Assembly (NCBI RefSeq): GCF_963677565.1
Contig: NZ_OY781981.1
Location: 3,898,001-3,962,000, forward strand
DNA length: 64,000 nucleotides
Source: an uncultured Draconibacterium sp.
GTDB lineage: Bacteria; Bacteroidota; Bacteroidia; Bacteroidales; Prolixibacteraceae
Direction of reading: 5' to 3'
Position 1 is the stretch's first letter. Each line of letters starts with the position of its first letter. The translations under genes and the position numbers were made by a program. The notes beneath the pieces were generated by a model. It did no database searches. It saw nothing but the letters and a program-made list of their open reading frames with translations, and was not told the DNA's origin. Positions 62,988-64,000 of this stretch are shown in pieces.

Positions 62988-64000
62988 TTATATTGCGCGG
63001 TTTATATCAAATTGTTCCAGATGATCAGCAATGCGACGCAGGAAAGCTCCTCCCAGTGCACCATCAACAATACGATGGTCGTACGATAACGACAGGTACA
63101 TTTTGTGACGGATTGCAATTACATCGCCGCTTGGAGTCTCCAAAACAGCTGGTTTTTTCTCAATAATTCCTGTTGCCAGAATAGCAACTTGCGGTTGGTT
63201 GATAATTGGTGTTCCGATAATATTTCCGAACGATCCGAAATTGGTAATGGTAAATGTTCCACCCTGAATTTCGGCCGGATCGAGTTTATTATTACGTGCT
63301 GCATCAGCCAGTCGGTTAAGTTCTTTTGTTAAACCAACCAGGTTGCGCTGTTCTGCATTTTTAATAACCGGAACGATAAGGTTTCCATCGGGTTTAGCAA
63401 CAGCAATTCCAACGTTTACATCTTTCTTCAGGATGATCTTGTCACCGTCAACTGATGAATTTACCATTGGGAATTCGGCCAGAGCAGCAGCAACTGCCTC
63501 TGTAAATATTGGCATAAACGTAATTTTATCGCCATATTTTTTCTGGAACGCCTCTTTGTTTTTATTTCTCCACATTACCAGTTCGGTAACATCAGCTTCA
63601 ACCACTGAAGTTACGTGTGGCGAAACTTGTTTCGACATCACCATGTGGTCAGCGATCAGCTTTCTCACACGATCCATCTCAACAACGGTATCGCCGGCTC
63701 CTACTGAAACCGGAGGTGCAACTTTCTTCTCAACAACCGGTGCTGCCGGAGCTGCTGGTTTGCTTTCTGTCTTAGTTGCCGGCTGGGCTGTAGAACTGCC
63801 TCTGTTTTCCAGGTAAGCCATAATGTCTTTTTTCTGAACCCGGCCTCCAACACCCGATCCTTCAATACTTTCCAACTCGTCAAACGAAACATTTTCTTCT
63901 TTAGCAATGGTTTTTACTAAAGGAGAATAGAAACGGTTTGAAAGTTTTCTACTGTCATCAACCGAAGCATCAGTCGTTTCTGCTTTTGCAGGTGCCTCGT
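62988..64000 (-). CDS. 2-oxoacid dehydrogenase E2 (acyltransferase), N-terminus off the right edge
   Basis: The reading frame stays open through base 64000, so the lipoyl domain lies outside the window. Visible are the end of an Ala/Pro-rich linker, a peripheral-subunit-binding domain (NRFYSPLVKTIAKEENVSFDELESIEGSG), a second Ala/Pro linker and the catalytic domain with the His and Asp of SYDHRIVDGALGG. It transfers the acyl group to CoA. The TTG at 63875 is not a real start because the PSBD begins before it. It is the gene before the fused E1 in the operon. Confidence 0.93.
   Translation of the reverse strand, partial: EAPAKAETTDASVDDSRKLSNRFYSPLVKTIAKEENVSFDELESIEGSGVGGRVQKKDIMAYLENRGSSTAQPATKTESKPAAPAAPVVEKKVAPPVSVGAGDTVVEMDRVRKLIADHMVMSKQVSPHVTSVVEADVTELVMWRNKNKEAFQKKYGDKITFMPIFTEAVAAALAEFPMVNSSVDGDKIILKKDVNVGIAVAKPDGNLIVPVIKNAEQRNLVGLTKELNRLADAARNNKLDPAEIQGGTFTITNFGSFGNIIGTPIINQPQVAILATGIIEKKPAVLETPSGDVIAIRHKMYLSLSYDHRIVDGALGGAFLRRIADHLEQFDINRAI

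Noticed and set aside
1..64000. CRISPR arrays, tRNA or rRNA genes, prophage
   Set aside because: No regularly spaced repeats, cloverleaf-like sequences, ribosomal RNA segments or phage structural genes were seen on either strand.

Overview
The window is an AT-rich chromosomal segment of a Bacteroidota bacterium, most likely of the order Marinilabiliales (Prolixibacteraceae-like). The evidence is the gene families: an UpxY-type antiterminator heading a surface-glycan locus, the pyrG-yidC pair, a fused E1 alpha/beta 2-oxoacid dehydrogenase, a DUF349 protein with an acidic N-terminus, a cytidylate-kinase-like protein and a TonB receptor with a carboxypeptidase-like N-terminal domain. Several genes also have Bacteroidota-style promoters (TAnnTTTG, in one case with TTTG 19 bp upstream). 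The genus is an inference and cannot be proven from these bases. No rRNA, tRNA, CRISPR array or complete insertion sequence was seen.

Region 1 (1-11.4 kb, all minus strand) is the head and middle of a capsule/O-antigen-type locus that runs off the left edge. In transcription order it holds: an orphan IS3-OrfA-like HTH protein, an UpxY/NusG-like antiterminator, a Wzx-like flippase, an acyl carrier protein, a glutamine-hydrolysing asparagine synthetase, a NAD-synthase-like amide ligase, an AMP-forming acyl ligase, a lipoprotein of unknown role, an SGNH-hydrolase-like exported protein, a Wzy/ligase-like membrane protein and a hexapeptide acetyltransferase. The carrier, adenylating ligase and two amide-forming ATP-pyrophosphatases together suggest a module that makes an activated acyl or amide group for decorating the glycan. 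A 1.28 kb non-coding region with several inverted repeats separates this operon from a plus-strand gene for an HTH plus P-loop NTPase (12.7-14.3 kb).

Region 2 (14.4-34.5 kb) is mostly housekeeping: mnmE; a small glycan pair (UDP-galactopyranose mutase and an unassigned glycosyltransferase-like protein); a sirtuin with an altered zinc site; fabG; a PfkB kinase; a membrane SpoIIE-type phosphatase; clpC; gyrA; a secreted TPR protein; a five-repeat DUF349 protein; a low-molecular-weight phosphatase/ArsC-like gene with an odd 5' end; and aminopeptidase P.

Region 3 (34.7-50.5 kb) is rich in exported enzymes: a cytidylate-kinase-like protein; a DUF1080-PHP fusion lipoprotein; an M81 (MlrC-like) lipoprotein; a radical SAM protein; an MFS carrier; a serine beta-lactamase-fold hydrolase; a VOC protein; an HExxH protein; a metal-handling set (Cys/His-rich protein, TonB receptor, HMA-domain protein); and an M49-like peptidase.

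Region 4 (50.6-64 kb) holds fabI, a two-component system with a LuxR-type regulator, a Spy-like protein, a DUF2490 protein, a TetR regulator next to a PorT-like barrel protein, yidC-pyrG, a flavodoxin, and the E1 and truncated E2 genes of a 2-oxoacid dehydrogenase complex that continues past the right edge. Rho-independent terminators are unusually clear and mark most transcription-unit ends.
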